64,000 nucleotides of DNA from Paenibacillus sp. USDA918EY (GCF_009870825.1 NZ_WTWY01000009.1:180774-244773), one strand, 5' to 3'. Positions 16,973 through 25,864 are shown, numbered from the stretch's first letter. Numbers and translations are program-made. Notes: generated by a model not told the origin, from the sequence alone.

Positions 16973-17667
16973 CGTCCCGCCCCTTCCGTTTGAGCCGCCG
17001 ACACCGGCCACTCTTCTAGCGTGTACGCCATATCCCAAAACATGTACTCCAGACGGCAGCTGGCCACAAAATGTTCCGTCAGCCGCTTTTTCCGGTCCGG
17101 AGACAAACGTTCAGCCCGCTCATCGAGCAGCAATCGCATTTTTTCCGTAATGCCGCCTTCGAAGCTGCCGTAAAAATGCATCCAGTCATAAAACGGATGG
17201 GAGCGGTCCGGTTTCACCTCCGCCAGCAATTTGGCGCCGATCTCCGTATACGTCCACGGGCAAGGCAGCATCGCCGCCAAAATGTCCTCAAGCGTTCCCG
17301 CGTGGGCCACGCTCAGCATGTGGCGGACGTAGTGGTTCGCCGACGGGGCTAGCGGATAACCCTGCAGCTGCTCGTACGAAACGCCGGCTACGCTGCAAAA
17401 ATTGTTGTGCGGATGCGTTTCGCTGTGCAGAATGAACGAAATTTGTTCGTTAAATAGGGCCATCGCGTCACGGCTGTCGCACTTCGAAATCGCAATGCCG
17501 TATAACCGGATATAAGCGTTCAAATATTCGAAATCCTGCTTCACGTAATGAATCAGCTGTTCCTTCCGCAAAGTTCCGTCCGCAATGCCGCGTACGAACG
17601 GATGATCAAAAATCGCCCGGTAAATCGGGTCTGCTTCTCTTCTGAGCTCTTCGCTAAAACGGGTCAT
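16969..17667 (-). CDS. tenA: Aminopyrimidine aminohydrolase (thiaminase II)
   Basis: The 232-residue all-helical enzyme hydrolyses aminopyrimidine thiamine breakdown products to HMP for salvage. The catalytic cysteine sits in MLPCPWTY (Cys136, Cys135 in B. subtilis TenA), with the conserved HPFVRGIADGTL and YVKQDFEYL near the start. The ATG follows GGAGGTGCTGGC. It is the first gene after the TPP riboswitch and terminator at 17736-17914. Confidence 0.93.
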   Translation of the reverse strand: MTRFSEELRREADPIYRAIFDHPFVRGIADGTLRKEQLIHYVKQDFEYLNAYIRLYGIAISKCDSRDAMALFNEQISFILHSETHPHNNFCSVAGVSYEQLQGYPLAPSANHYVRHMLSVAHAGTLEDILAAMLPCPWTYTEIGAKLLAEVKPDRSHPFYDWMHFYGSFEGGITEKMRLLLDERAERLSPDRKKRLTEHFVASCRLEYMFWDMAYTLEEWPVSAAQTEGAGR

Positions 17668-17735
17668 GCCAGCACCTCCGCATCGATTTGGATGAAATCC
17701 AAACAGGGAGAAGCCGGAAGCGGCCGATAAAACTT

Positions 17736-17764
17736 AAAAAAGCCGCCCCGAAATGGAGCGGCTT
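17736..17764 (-). terminator. Expression-platform terminator of the tenA TPP riboswitch
   Basis: On the minus strand AAGCCGCTCC pairs with GGGGCGGCTT (one wobble) around a 5-base loop, followed by T6. It lies between the TPP aptamer and tenA, so TPP binding would favour termination. Confidence 0.8.
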
Positions 17765-17825
17765 CCAACGCTTTCGAACGCTGACCTAAAGGAAGGTCGG
17801 CGTAAAACATGCGAAGTCCGTCTCC

Positions 17826-17914
17826 ACTTCCCTACGCCGGTATGATCCGGATCAGGTTCAAAGGGTCCAAGCATCCTTGTCTCAGCCGCTCGCTTGCGGC
17901 TCCCCCAGTGGATT
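17826..17914 (-). promoter_or_regulatory. TPP riboswitch (THI element) controlling tenA-thiM-thiD-thiE
   Basis: On the minus strand the conserved pieces are present in order: ACTGGGGGAGCC, GGCTGAGACAAGGATG, GACCCTTTGAACCTGATC, then CCGGCGTAGGGAAGT. The variable P3 arm is short. An intrinsic terminator follows before tenA. This is a standard transcription-terminating THI box. Confidence 0.96.
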
Positions 17915-17940
17915 TCGTATGAAGTTCGTTTTCACCCTAT

Positions 17941-17969
17941 ACTTTATCTTCCATTTTGCGGCTTGTCAA
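17941..17969 (-). promoter_or_regulatory. Sigma-A promoter of the tenA operon
   Basis: On the minus strand a perfect TTGACA is followed after 17 bases by TAAAGT, about 25 bases before the riboswitch. It lies within the 100 bases after thiF, so the second thi operon has its own start. Confidence 0.8.
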
Positions 17970-18013
17970 ACCGAAAATCATCGCCGCGGAAGTTCCCCAC
18001 CGCCTTTTCGGGC

Positions 18014-19051
18014 TTACCCTAAATAGCGGTGATACAAGCTTTTTGCTTCCGTGATGTCTTTTGTCCCGTGCACGAGCACCCTCCCGTCCTGAAAAACCGT
18101 CAACCGGCACCCTTCGGCCGCAAAAGACACGAGATACGGGTTCTCCTTTACCTCTCCGCCCTGCCGGGACAATCTGCGCGCCAGCTCCTTTAAATCGCGC
18201 CGAACCGGTGCGGGCGGACGAATTTGCACCGTATCCCGGCCGCACAGCACGGCTGCCCGGGACTGATTGGCCGGCTGCAGAAACGGATAGGTGCGGTGTA
18301 GTCCGCACGACGGGCAGTTCGGCTTCTTCATGCGCTCGACCCGGATTGCGGCATAGGCCCCCGTCCATAGATCGAACGAAATGAGTTTGCCGTGCAAAGC
18401 CTCCCCATCGTCCACCAGCAGCTTCAGCGCCTCGGAGGTTTGGTAGGCCGCGACCATCTGCGCCGCCGGGCCGATGACGCCGGCCGTGTCGCAAGTTGCG
18501 CCGCCGGGCGGCATCGTTTCAAGCAAACAATGCAGGCATGGCGTGCGGCCGGGCACGACCGTGAAGGTCAAGCCGTAGCTGCCGACGCAAGCCCCGTAAA
18601 TCCATGGAATGCTCCGCTTTTGCGACACGTCGTTAATCAGCAGGCGCGTCTCGAAATTGTCCGTCCCGTCAAGGATCACGTTCACGCCCTGCGCCAGCTC
18701 TTCGATTTCCGGAATGGCGGCGTCGGCTACGACGGTCCGGATGTCGATGTCCGGGTTGATGCGTTCCAGGCGGGCTTTGGCAGCCGCCGCTTTCGGCAGG
18801 CGCAGCAGGGCGTCCTCCTCGCTGTACAGCTGCTGCCGCTGCAGATTGCTCGGTTCCACGTAGTCGCGATCCACGATGGTGACGGTGCCTACGCCTGCGC
18901 GCACGAGCGTTTCGGCGCTTCCCGACCCCAGCGCTCCCGCGCCGACGATCAGGACATGCCTCTCCCCCAGCTTCCGCTGTCCGTCCGGGCCGATTTTGGG
19001 AAACAATTCTTGCCGCGAATACCGCCCGTTCTGGGTCCCGTTCCCGCTCAT
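18014..19051 (-). CDS. thiF: Sulfur-carrier adenylyltransferase ThiF/MoeB
   Basis: The E1-like enzyme adenylates the C-terminal Gly-Gly of ThiS so that sulfur can be loaded. The ATP loop GAGALGSGSAETLVRAG, DRDYVEPSNLQRQQLY, DGTDNFETR and two zinc-binding pairs (CLHC and CPSC) are present. The C-terminal 80 residues are a small domain common to Bacillota ThiF proteins. The open frame extends far upstream inside thiG, but the ATG at 19051 overlaps the thiG stop in ATGA and starts exactly at the family's usual N-terminus. It is the last gene of the tenI operon. Confidence 0.92.
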   Translation of the reverse strand: MSGNGTQNGRYSRQELFPKIGPDGQRKLGERHVLIVGAGALGSGSAETLVRAGVGTVTIVDRDYVEPSNLQRQQLYSEEDALLRLPKAAAAKARLERINPDIDIRTVVADAAIPEIEELAQGVNVILDGTDNFETRLLINDVSQKRSIPWIYGACVGSYGLTFTVVPGRTPCLHCLLETMPPGGATCDTAGVIGPAAQMVAAYQTSEALKLLVDDGEALHGKLISFDLWTGAYAAIRVERMKKPNCPSCGLHRTYPFLQPANQSRAAVLCGRDTVQIRPPAPVRRDLKELARRLSRQGGEVKENPYLVSFAAEGCRLTVFQDGRVLVHGTKDITEAKSLYHRYLG

Positions 19052-19815
19052 GTCAGGCTCATTCCTTCGAGCGGGCTGCTGGCGGCCCCGCAGCGCCTTT
19101 TCGGAATGCGGCCGGCTTCGTAGCCGAGGCGCCCCGCTTCGATGGCGAGCTTCATGGCAAGGGCCATCTTTACCGGGTCTTTGGCTCCCGAAACGGCCGA
19201 ATTGAGCAGCACGCCGTCGGCGCCCAGCTCCATCGCGATGGCCGCATCCGACGGCGTGCCGATGCCGGCGTCGACGATGACGGGCACCGTCGATTGCTCG
19301 ATGATGAGGCTCAAATTCAAGGGATTCACGATCCCTTGGCCGGAGCCGATCGGCGAGGCGCCGGGCATCACCGCGTGCACGCCGAGCTCCTGCAGCCGCT
19401 TCGCCAGCAGAACGTCGTCCGACGTGTACGGCAATACGATGAACCCTTCCTCCAGCAGCATTTCTGAAGCTCGCAGCGTTTCGACCGGATCGGGTAGCAG
19501 CGTCTTCATGTCGCCGATCACCTCGACCTTGATCATGTCGCATAATCCGGACGCTTTGGCGAGCTTGGCGATGCGCACCGCTTCCTCCGCCGTCCGCGCG
19601 CCTGCCGTATTGGGCAGCAGCGTAAACCGCCCGACGTCGATCATCTCCAGAAAATTCGGCTGGCTTGGCTCGTAAATGTTCATCCGCCGAACGGCAAACG
19701 TCAATATTTGCGCGCCGGACACGTTTACCGCTTCCCTCTGCACGTCAAAATTCGGGAATTTCCCTGTCCCAAGCAGCATTCTTGATTGAAATTCATACGG
19801 TCCGATGTGTAACAT
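19048..19815 (-). CDS. thiG: Thiazole synthase
   Basis: ThiG condenses DXP, dehydroglycine (from ThiO) and ThiS-thiocarboxylate sulfur into the thiazole phosphate. The Schiff-base lysine is Lys96 in MIKVEVIGD; LLGTGKFPN, LPNTAGARTAEEAVR, GIGTPSDAA and LLNSAV are further family signatures. The ATG at 19815 has AGGAGG 8 bases upstream; the in-frame codon at 19836 would precede that site. thiS ends four bases before it. Confidence 0.96.
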   Translation of the reverse strand: MLHIGPYEFQSRMLLGTGKFPNFDVQREAVNVSGAQILTFAVRRMNIYEPSQPNFLEMIDVGRFTLLPNTAGARTAEEAVRIAKLAKASGLCDMIKVEVIGDMKTLLPDPVETLRASEMLLEEGFIVLPYTSDDVLLAKRLQELGVHAVMPGASPIGSGQGIVNPLNLSLIIEQSTVPVIVDAGIGTPSDAAIAMELGADGVLLNSAVSGAKDPVKMALAMKLAIEAGRLGYEAGRIPKRRCGAASSPLEGMSLT

Positions 19816-19819
19816 CGCC

Positions 19820-20026
19820 TTATCCTCCTCCCACAAAATGCACTAGTTCGACCCGGTCCCCGTTTCGGACATCCGTGTCCTTATGCTCGTTTTTCTCGAG
19901 TATGTTCCCGTTGATTTCCACGACGACGACCTGCCGGTCCAGGTCAAAATGCGTCAGCAGCCGCGCCACCGTCGTTACCGACTCCGGCACCTGTACGTTG
20001 TTCCCGTTAATGATCAAATCCAACAT
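19820..20026 (-). CDS. thiS: Sulfur carrier protein ThiS
   Basis: The 68-residue ubiquitin-like protein ends in the required Gly-Gly (here GGG), the site of adenylation by ThiF and thiocarboxylation. The core VEINGNILEKNEHKDTDV and NGDRVELVHFVGGG are typical. Its start lies inside the 3' end of thiO (20-base overlap), and thiG follows after four bases. Confidence 0.93.
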   Translation of the reverse strand: MLDLIINGNNVQVPESVTTVARLLTHFDLDRQVVVVEINGNILEKNEHKDTDVRNGDRVELVHFVGGG

Positions 20027-21170
20027 GGACGATCCTCCCCTCCGATGGCCTGACGGCGTGATGCCGGTCCGGCGCAAAAGATTCCCAGCCTGTGAATGAA
20101 GGCCGCTTTCCGCTCATCTGCTCCACGATCAGCGCCCCGGTAACGGGGCTCAGCAGCACGCCGTTGCGATAATGCCCCGCGGCGACAAACAAACCTTCGC
20201 AGCCCGCAGCGGCACCCAGATAAGGAAGGCCGTCGCGGGTTTGCGGCCGCAGCCCCGCCCATGCCTTCTCCCATTGGGCAGCCGTAATCCGCGGCACAAG
20301 AGCGGCCGCTTTGGCCATCAGCCCCATCAAACCTTCGACGGATACCGTAAGTTCCTCGTTGCGCTCGATCATGGAAGCCCCGACGATGAGTCTGCCTCCG
20401 CGCTTCGGCACCAGGTAACAGCCTTCGGTAAACACCGTGCTGCTTATCAATGGGGCCGGCGTAACGACCGAGAAGCACTCGCCCTTAACCGGGTACACGT
20501 CGGCGTTGATCCCCGCTTGCGCCAGCAGCCTGCTGCCATGAACGCCCGCCGCGATGACCGCCTGCCCGCAGCCGATCGTCCCTTCATCCGTGACCACGCC
20601 GGTCACCCGGCTCCGTTCCAGCCGCAGCGAATGAACGGTGCAATGTTCCTTTACTTCGGCTCCAAGCATAACGGCTGCCCGGACATAAGCGGCCGTCAAT
20701 TCGGGCGCCGACACTTGTCCGTCCCCGGGAATCCGCATCACGCCCTCGATGCGCCCCGTCAGATTAGGTTCCAGCTCCCTGGCCTCGGAAGGCGTAAGCC
20801 AGGCGGCCGTTTCCCCGGCTTTGCGCTGAAAGGCGATCGTCCGCTGGCATTCCATCGCCTGTTCAGGGGTCAACGCCACCTTCAAAAGTCCTTGCTGCAC
20901 CAGTCCGATGTCGATGCCGGTCAGCTCCCTCAGTTCCTCCGCCAGCTTGGGAAACATCGCCCGGCTCTGCCGTGCGAGGTCGAACAGCGCGCCTGACCGG
21001 TGCATCTCCGACTGGGCGCCGAGCATGCCGGCCGCGGCGCTCGACGCGCCGGAGCCGATCTTCCCCCGCTCCAGCATGAGGACGCGCCTGCCCTGCTTTG
21101 CCAGGTGGTACGCGATCGAACCGCCGATCACGCCGCCGCCGATTACGACCACTTCAGCTTGATGGACCAT
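20007..21170 (-). CDS. thiO: Glycine oxidase
   Basis: ThiO is an FAD enzyme that oxidises glycine to the imine used by ThiG, the aerobic route to this precursor. The N-terminus has the dinucleotide fold VVVIGGGVIGGSIAYHLA with the downstream acidic residue in MLERG. The C-terminal part contains WAGLRPQTRDGLPYLG and the FAD-closing segment GHYRNGVLLSPVTG. Its start overlaps tenI by 17 bases. Choosing ThiO and not ThiH implies oxygen-dependent thiazole synthesis. Confidence 0.95.
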   Translation of the reverse strand: MVHQAEVVVIGGGVIGGSIAYHLAKQGRRVLMLERGKIGSGASSAAAGMLGAQSEMHRSGALFDLARQSRAMFPKLAEELRELTGIDIGLVQQGLLKVALTPEQAMECQRTIAFQRKAGETAAWLTPSEARELEPNLTGRIEGVMRIPGDGQVSAPELTAAYVRAAVMLGAEVKEHCTVHSLRLERSRVTGVVTDEGTIGCGQAVIAAGVHGSRLLAQAGINADVYPVKGECFSVVTPAPLISSTVFTEGCYLVPKRGGRLIVGASMIERNEELTVSVEGLMGLMAKAAALVPRITAAQWEKAWAGLRPQTRDGLPYLGAAAGCEGLFVAAGHYRNGVLLSPVTGALIVEQMSGKRPSFTGWESFAPDRHHAVRPSEGRIVHVGFDH

Positions 21171-21789
21171 GGTTGTTTTCCCTCCCTCTATGTAAGCATT
21201 GATGATAAGCAGCCGCCTCCCTGATCGGGTCCGCCGCTTCCAAAATCCCGCTCATGACGGCGACACCCGACGCGCCGGCTTTCAGCGTCTCGGCCACGTT
21301 CGCCGGCTTCACCCCGCCGATGGCGATGACGGGAATGCGGGTGCGGCTTGCGAGCAGTTTCAGTTCCCTAAGCCCGCGGGCCGGGGAATCGGGTTTCGAA
21401 GCCGTCGGGTAGACATGCCCGAAAAACACGTAATCGGCCCCTTTCTTCTCGGCCTCCACCGCTTCTTTCAGCGAGTGAACCGATCGGCCGATCCGCAGCT
21501 GCGGAAACCACTCCTTCACATCGGTGACATCCAAGCTGTGATAAGCGAGCTGCACGCCCTGAACGCCGGCAGCCGCAGCGACGTCGGCCCGGTCGTTCAC
21601 CACGATCCGGTCCGCAGGAACGCCTGCGGCCAGCAGCATTCCGATTCCGTTAAGCAGCTCGCGCGCCGTTTTCGCATGTTCCCTTAAATGAATTGCATCC
21701 ACGTAAGGATGGATGAGGCCGGCAATCCTCGCCAGCTCATCAAGCGGCTGCCTTCCCGTCGAAACGACATGCAGTTCCCTTCCCGCCAA
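21154..21789 (-). CDS. tenI: Thiazole tautomerase TenI
   Basis: This ThiE-like TIM barrel of about 211 residues retains the ThiE fold (IVVNDRADVAAAAGVQGVQLAYHSLD, GRSVHSLKEA, YVFFGHVYPTASKPDSPARGL, VIAIGGVKPANV). It lacks the ThiE HIGQ motif, having QLAYH in its place, as TenI does. TenI aromatises the ThiG product. I choose the TTG at 21789 with GGGAG 8 bases upstream because earlier in-frame starts lie inside the riboswitch and terminator; a GTG at 21798 is the alternative. It leads the first thi operon. Confidence 0.88.
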   Translation of the reverse strand: MAGRELHVVSTGRQPLDELARIAGLIHPYVDAIHLREHAKTARELLNGIGMLLAAGVPADRIVVNDRADVAAAAGVQGVQLAYHSLDVTDVKEWFPQLRIGRSVHSLKEAVEAEKKGADYVFFGHVYPTASKPDSPARGLRELKLLASRTRIPVIAIGGVKPANVAETLKAGASGVAVMSGILEAADPIREAAAYHQCLHRGRENNHGPSS

Positions 21790-21805
21790 TGGCCCCACTC
21801 CCGTT

Positions 21806-21844
21806 AAAAAAATGAAGGCCGCTTTCCCGAAAGAAAGCGGCCTT
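21806..21844 (-). terminator. Expression-platform terminator of the tenI TPP riboswitch
   Basis: On the minus strand a 12-bp perfect stem (AAGGCCGCTTTC with GAAAGCGGCCTT) is followed, after CA, by seven T. It lies 15 bases before the tenI start. Confidence 0.85.
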
Positions 21845-21911
21845 TGTCTGCACGTTGACAACCTTGCGCGCCAAAAAAAGCACAAGCGCAAGCATGAAAC
21901 GTCGATTTTAC

Positions 21912-22000
21912 CACTTCCCTCCGCTGGCATCGCTCCAGATCAGGTTCAAAGGGTCCGGAATTCGCGCTTCCGTCTCAGCCGTACAGGCACCCCTAGTGAT
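21912..22000 (-). promoter_or_regulatory. TPP riboswitch controlling tenI-thiO-thiS-thiG-thiF
   Basis: On the minus strand the order is CACTAGGGGTGCC, GGCTGAGACGGAAG, GACCCTTTGAACCTGATC, GCCAGCGGAGGGAAG, matching the THI element. A terminator at 21806-21844 completes the switch. Confidence 0.96.
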
Positions 22001-22020
22001 TTGCTATGAAATTGAAATTG

Positions 22021-22049
22021 ACTATAACATGAAATCCAACATGTGGCAA
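22021..22049 (-). promoter_or_regulatory. Sigma-A promoter of the tenI operon
   Basis: On the minus strand TTGCCA, a 17-base spacer ending in TGT (extended -10) and TATAGT lie about 20 bases before the riboswitch. Confidence 0.75.
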
Positions 22050-22169
22050 TCCCTTCCATTCGGCATGCAGCAATTTTTTCATCCGGACACGTCCCCGCAT
22101 GCATCCAAGAGCAGTCAGCCTGAAGCCGCCCCAGCCAGCGAAGATCGAACCAAATACGCCGCAAGGAGG

Positions 22170-24236
22170 TCAGCGCGTAAGCAAAAATCGATTGGCTCTG
22201 CTGATGCCGCCCACATCCTCGAACAACACCATCATGGACAGGGCCGGAACGGTCACCTGTTCATCCGCGATCCAATCAAGCGCCTTATTTCCCGCACGCT
22301 CCTCGTTCACCGCAACCTTCCAGCCGGTATTGGAAAAAGGAATGTCCAGCTTGATCTCATGTCCGTTCGCGTTATAGACGACGATGATGTTTTTCCAAGC
22401 GTCGCCGCCCGCAAAGTCCTTCAGCATAAAAGCGACGATGTTGTCCCCGCAGCGAAGCGTCGCCAAATGATTGTCGATCTCCTCCCGGGAGGTTAAACAA
22501 AAAGCGGGGTGGCTTCTCCGAAGCTCGATCAAACCGCGGTAATAGTCAAAAACGGGCTTAAACCTCCGCTTGTTTGCCCACCGTATGGCATTGACGGCAT
22601 CGCCGCTGCGGTAGCTGTTATGGTCGCCGTATTTGGTACGGAGCAGCTCGTCGCCGGCTTGAATGAGCGGAATCCCTTGGGAGGTAAGCACGATGCCGTT
22701 GGCCAGGAGGGCGCGTTTTACCGTTTCGCTTTTCATGATGCGTTCACTGTCGACGCTCCGGTACGGCTCGGACTTTTCCACGGCCTCCCTCAGGCTCCCT
22801 CCGTGAACCAGCTCCCCGTTTCGAATCTCCCGAAACCCGGCCTCGTCCCGAAGCCCCTGCGTCGTCAACACTTTATCCCATAAATTCAAATTGTCGTGAA
22901 CGGTCACATAATTGATCGATTCGAGCGGAGATTCCGCAAAATCGTGAATCGATCCCTTGACGCCTTCAAGGATCGCCGCTTCCGTCCCCGTTCCGCCCGT
23001 GGCAAACCCTTTCCCTCCGCCATCGCTGTCCCCTTTGATCGCGCCGCGGAAATGGTCGTTGAATACGGCAAAACCGAGATTCCTTTGGCTGCCTTTCAGC
23101 GTTTGCCGCGCGAGCGGCGTCTCCCCGCCCGTCCAAGGCTCCCCGTAGACGACGATGGCCGGGTCCACCTCGCGGCGCAGCTCTTCGGCCATCCGCTTGA
23201 CGGTATCCGTATCGATCAATCCCATCAGATCCAACCGGAACCCGTCGATGTGATATTCTTCCGCCCAATATCGAACCGAATCGAGGATGAATTTCCGGAC
23301 CATCGGGCGTTCCGTCGCCAGCTCATTGCCGACGCCGGAACCGTTTGCCAGCCTTCCCCGGGCATCCCTCCGGTAAAAATACCCGGGCACGACTGCCTCG
23401 AACGGTCCGTCCTCGACGCTGTACGTATGGTTGTACACGACGTCCATCACGACGCGGATTCCTTTGCCATGCAGCGCCATGACCATTTCCTTGAATTCGC
23501 GGATCCGAAGCCCGGGAACGTTCGGGTCGGTCGCGTAGGAGCCTTCGGGCACGTTAAAATGCTGCGGATCGTACCCCCAGTTGTATTTCGGCTCGGGAGC
23601 GTCAGGATCGTCGACCTTCAGTTCGTTTACCGTTTTGAAATCGAATACCGGCAGCAGGTGGACATGCGTCACCCCAAGCTCCTCCAGATGGTCGATGCCG
23701 ATAGCGTTTCCTTCTTCGTCGCGAAGCCCCGTTTCCGTAAACGCTTTAAATTTCCCCTTGTATTTAAAAGCAGCGTTAGGGTCTGCCGAAAAATCGCGCA
23801 CGTGCAGCTCATACAAAACCGCATCCTCAAGCCCTCCGATAGGCGGCCGCCGGTCCGCTTCCCAGCCTTCCGGGTTCCAAGCCTCCATATCGACGATCGC
23901 CGATCTGGCACCGTTGGCGCTGACGGCCTTGGCATACGGGTCCGCCGCGTAACGGACGGTTCCATCCGGATGCTCGACCTTGTACATATAGTACCGGCCC
24001 GCGAGATCGCCGTAAAAACGCAAAAACCATACGCCGTCCCTCCATTTTTTCATGCCGATCTCCAGGCCGCCCGCATGATCCGTCACCTCTCCGTTTGCTT
24101 CGTAGCGGCCCGCATTTTCATAAAGCGCCAAAGTGACTTTCACCGCCTCGGGAGCCCACACCTTAAAAATGCTCTCCGTTTTGGCATACGTGCAGCCCAA
24201 ATCCCGTCCGCCGTAATATTCCGTAATTTCCCTCAT
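22170..24236 (-). CDS. pulA: Type I pullulanase
   Basis: The roughly 690-residue enzyme cleaves alpha-1,6 branches of pullulan and glycogen-like glucans. An N-terminal CBM48-like domain (FKVWAPEAVKVTLALY) precedes the GH13 barrel. Catalytic regions seen are DVVYNHTY (I), GFRLDLMGL with the nucleophile Asp (II), VVYGEPWTGG with the acid Glu (III) and VTVHDN (IV); YNWGYDP is the pullulanase signature. No signal peptide is visible, so it probably works in the cytoplasm on imported dextrins or glycogen. The start at MREITEYYG is preferred for spacing from GGTGG, but an adjacent ATG three bases earlier is equally possible. Confidence 0.93.
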   Translation of the reverse strand: MREITEYYGGRDLGCTYAKTESIFKVWAPEAVKVTLALYENAGRYEANGEVTDHAGGLEIGMKKWRDGVWFLRFYGDLAGRYYMYKVEHPDGTVRYAADPYAKAVSANGARSAIVDMEAWNPEGWEADRRPPIGGLEDAVLYELHVRDFSADPNAAFKYKGKFKAFTETGLRDEEGNAIGIDHLEELGVTHVHLLPVFDFKTVNELKVDDPDAPEPKYNWGYDPQHFNVPEGSYATDPNVPGLRIREFKEMVMALHGKGIRVVMDVVYNHTYSVEDGPFEAVVPGYFYRRDARGRLANGSGVGNELATERPMVRKFILDSVRYWAEEYHIDGFRLDLMGLIDTDTVKRMAEELRREVDPAIVVYGEPWTGGETPLARQTLKGSQRNLGFAVFNDHFRGAIKGDSDGGGKGFATGGTGTEAAILEGVKGSIHDFAESPLESINYVTVHDNLNLWDKVLTTQGLRDEAGFREIRNGELVHGGSLREAVEKSEPYRSVDSERIMKSETVKRALLANGIVLTSQGIPLIQAGDELLRTKYGDHNSYRSGDAVNAIRWANKRRFKPVFDYYRGLIELRRSHPAFCLTSREEIDNHLATLRCGDNIVAFMLKDFAGGDAWKNIIVVYNANGHEIKLDIPFSNTGWKVAVNEERAGNKALDWIADEQVTVPALSMMVLFEDVGGISRANRFLLTR

Positions 24237-24288
24237 CATTACACCACCACAACACGACATTTGATGTTCGAAAAAAACGCCTCAACAC

Positions 24289-24317
24289 ATCCTATGTGCC
24301 TTTGTTGCCAATTGCAA
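24289..24317 (-). promoter_or_regulatory. Sigma-A promoter of pulA
   Basis: On the minus strand TTGCAA and TAGGAT are 17 bases apart, about 50 bases before the pulA start. The rest of the pulA-gcvH gap holds only this site and the gcvH terminator. Confidence 0.5.
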
Positions 24318-24414
24318 AAGAATGTATGCATGTGCGGGAGCCCAATTTGCGGACGTGATGGCCCAGAAGGGAAAAATGGAGGTTGCGTCAATCGGCAGGC
24401 ATTCTCAGGCCAAC

Positions 24415-24456
24415 GCAAAAAAGGCGTGCGGATGACATCGTCATCCGTACGCCTGT
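24415..24456 (-). terminator. Terminator of sdaAB-sdaAA-gcvH
   Basis: On the minus strand AGGCGT-CGGATGAC pairs with GTCATCCG-ACGCCT (one internal mismatch), followed by T6. Confidence 0.85.
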
Positions 24457-24477
24457 CCCTTGCATATTTCGCGGGCG

Positions 24478-24870
24478 CTACTCTTCGAGAAACTCCGCAT
24501 ACTGCTCCGCGCTAAGCAATGCCGACAGCTGCTCCTCCAGGTCGCCCTCCACTTCGATTTCCGCCATCCATCCGGCATCGTACGGTTCGTCGTTGACAAG
24601 CTCCGGCTCATCGCCGAGCCGCGGGTTGATTTTCGTCACTTGACCGCTGACGGGACAGAACAGGTCCGACACCGTTTTAACCGATTCGATCGTGCCGATG
24701 CTTTCCTCGGCCTGCACGCTTGCGCCTTCTTCAGGCAGCTCGACGAACACGATGTCGCCAAGCTGATGCTGCGCGAAATCGCTGATGCCGATGCGCACGA
24801 CGTTTCCGCTTACCTTTTCCACCCATTCGTGATCCTTGCTGTACCAACGATTCTCTTTCACATTGCTCAT
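24478..24870 (-). CDS. gcvH: Glycine cleavage system H protein
   Basis: The 130-residue lipoyl carrier shuttles the aminomethyl group between the P, T and L proteins. The lipoylated residue is Lys65 in GTIESVKTVSDL; the fold motif ISDFAQHQLGDIVFVELPEEG precedes it. The ATG at 24870 is used because GGAG lies at reasonable distance and the protein then begins like other GcvH proteins. It is the third gene of an operon with serine dehydratase under a glycine riboswitch, apart from gcvT and gcvP, which lie 3.5 kb away on the other strand. Confidence 0.95.
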   Translation of the reverse strand: MSNVKENRWYSKDHEWVEKVSGNVVRIGISDFAQHQLGDIVFVELPEEGASVQAEESIGTIESVKTVSDLFCPVSGQVTKINPRLGDEPELVNDEPYDAGWMAEIEVEGDLEEQLSALLSAEQYAEFLEE

Positions 24871-24931
24871 GGTTTTCAACTCTCCTTCGAATCATGTCAT
24901 AATCCTTGGAAAAATGCGTGCAGATGAGCCA

Positions 24932-25864
24932 TTACGGAGTGTCTGACGGCGGTTGTATCGCATCTTTGGCTTCTTTTGCTTTGCGGCGGCGCTGTTCCAC
25001 CAGCTCCCGGGTCAGCTTGCGCCCGGTCGGCGTGGCGGCCAAGCCGCCTTTGCCGGTCTCGCGGTGTTTGCTCGGCATGGCGCTGCCCACCTCCAGCATG
25101 ACGCCGATCACTTCATCGGCGGGGATGACGCTGCCTACGCCGGCAAGGGCCATATCGGCGGCTGCCAGCGCGGTGACGGCGCCAAGGCCGTTGCGGACGA
25201 TGCACGGAATTTCCACGAGTCCCGCAACGGGATCGCAAATGAGGCCGAGGCAGTTTTTCAAGGCCAAGCCGACCGCATGGACGGCCTGCCGAGGCGAGCC
25301 GCCTCTCAGCTCTACCATGGCCCCCGCCGCCATGCCGATCGCCGAGCCGACCTCGGCCTGGCACCCGCCTTCGGCGCCGGAAATCGACGCGTTGTTGGCT
25401 ATGACGTACCCGATGGCCCCGGCCGTGAACAGGCCGCGCACCAGCTTGTCGTCATCCCAGCCGAATCGTTCCTGCGAGCTGACGAATACGCCGGGAATGA
25501 TGCCGCACGAACCTGCCGTCGGCGTGGCGATGATTCTGCCCATGGAGGCATTCACTTCGGAAACGGCGAGCGCGTAAGCCATCGCCATGGCGGAAGGCTC
25601 GCCGAGCGACGTGTCGCCTTGCCGCATGTAATCCGCCACCTTTTTGGCGTCGCCCCCCGTCAAGCCGCTTCGCGATTTCGTGTTGCCGGTCAGCCCCTTG
25701 CGAACGGCTTCCTTCATGACCTGGTAGTATTCGGCCATCTGGCGGAATACGTCGTCCGCAGGGACGCCCGTTTCCTTGGCCTGATCCTCCACCATCACGT
25801 CGGCGATCGTTTTGTTTTCTTTCAGGCAAATGTCTGCCAGCTGTTCCAGCGTCTCGAATCTCAT
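24932..25864 (-). CDS. sdaAA: L-serine dehydratase, iron-sulfur-dependent, alpha subunit
   Basis: The 310-residue subunit carries the [4Fe-4S] catalytic domain. TPTAGSCGIIPG, ISGAEGGCQAEVGSA and CLGLICDPVAGLVEIPC contain the cysteines expected to bind the cluster. With the beta subunit it converts serine to pyruvate and ammonia. The open frame continues upstream out of frame with sdaAB; the ATG at 25864 with AAGGTGA just before it gives the normal N-terminus MRFETLEQLADIC. It starts eight bases after sdaAB. Confidence 0.95.
   Translation of the reverse strand: MRFETLEQLADICLKENKTIADVMVEDQAKETGVPADDVFRQMAEYYQVMKEAVRKGLTGNTKSRSGLTGGDAKKVADYMRQGDTSLGEPSAMAMAYALAVSEVNASMGRIIATPTAGSCGIIPGVFVSSQERFGWDDDKLVRGLFTAGAIGYVIANNASISGAEGGCQAEVGSAIGMAAGAMVELRGGSPRQAVHAVGLALKNCLGLICDPVAGLVEIPCIVRNGLGAVTALAAADMALAGVGSVIPADEVIGVMLEVGSAMPSKHRETGKGGLAATPTGRKLTRELVEQRRRKAKEAKDAIQPPSDTP

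Noticed and set aside
19052..19543. Upstream extension of the thiF frame
   Set aside because: It lies antiphase inside thiG; the four-base ATGA overlap at 19051 fixes the real start.
22896..24515. Plus-strand open frame opposite pulA
   Set aside because: All four GH13 catalytic regions are read on the minus strand; the plus frame has no recognisable domain.
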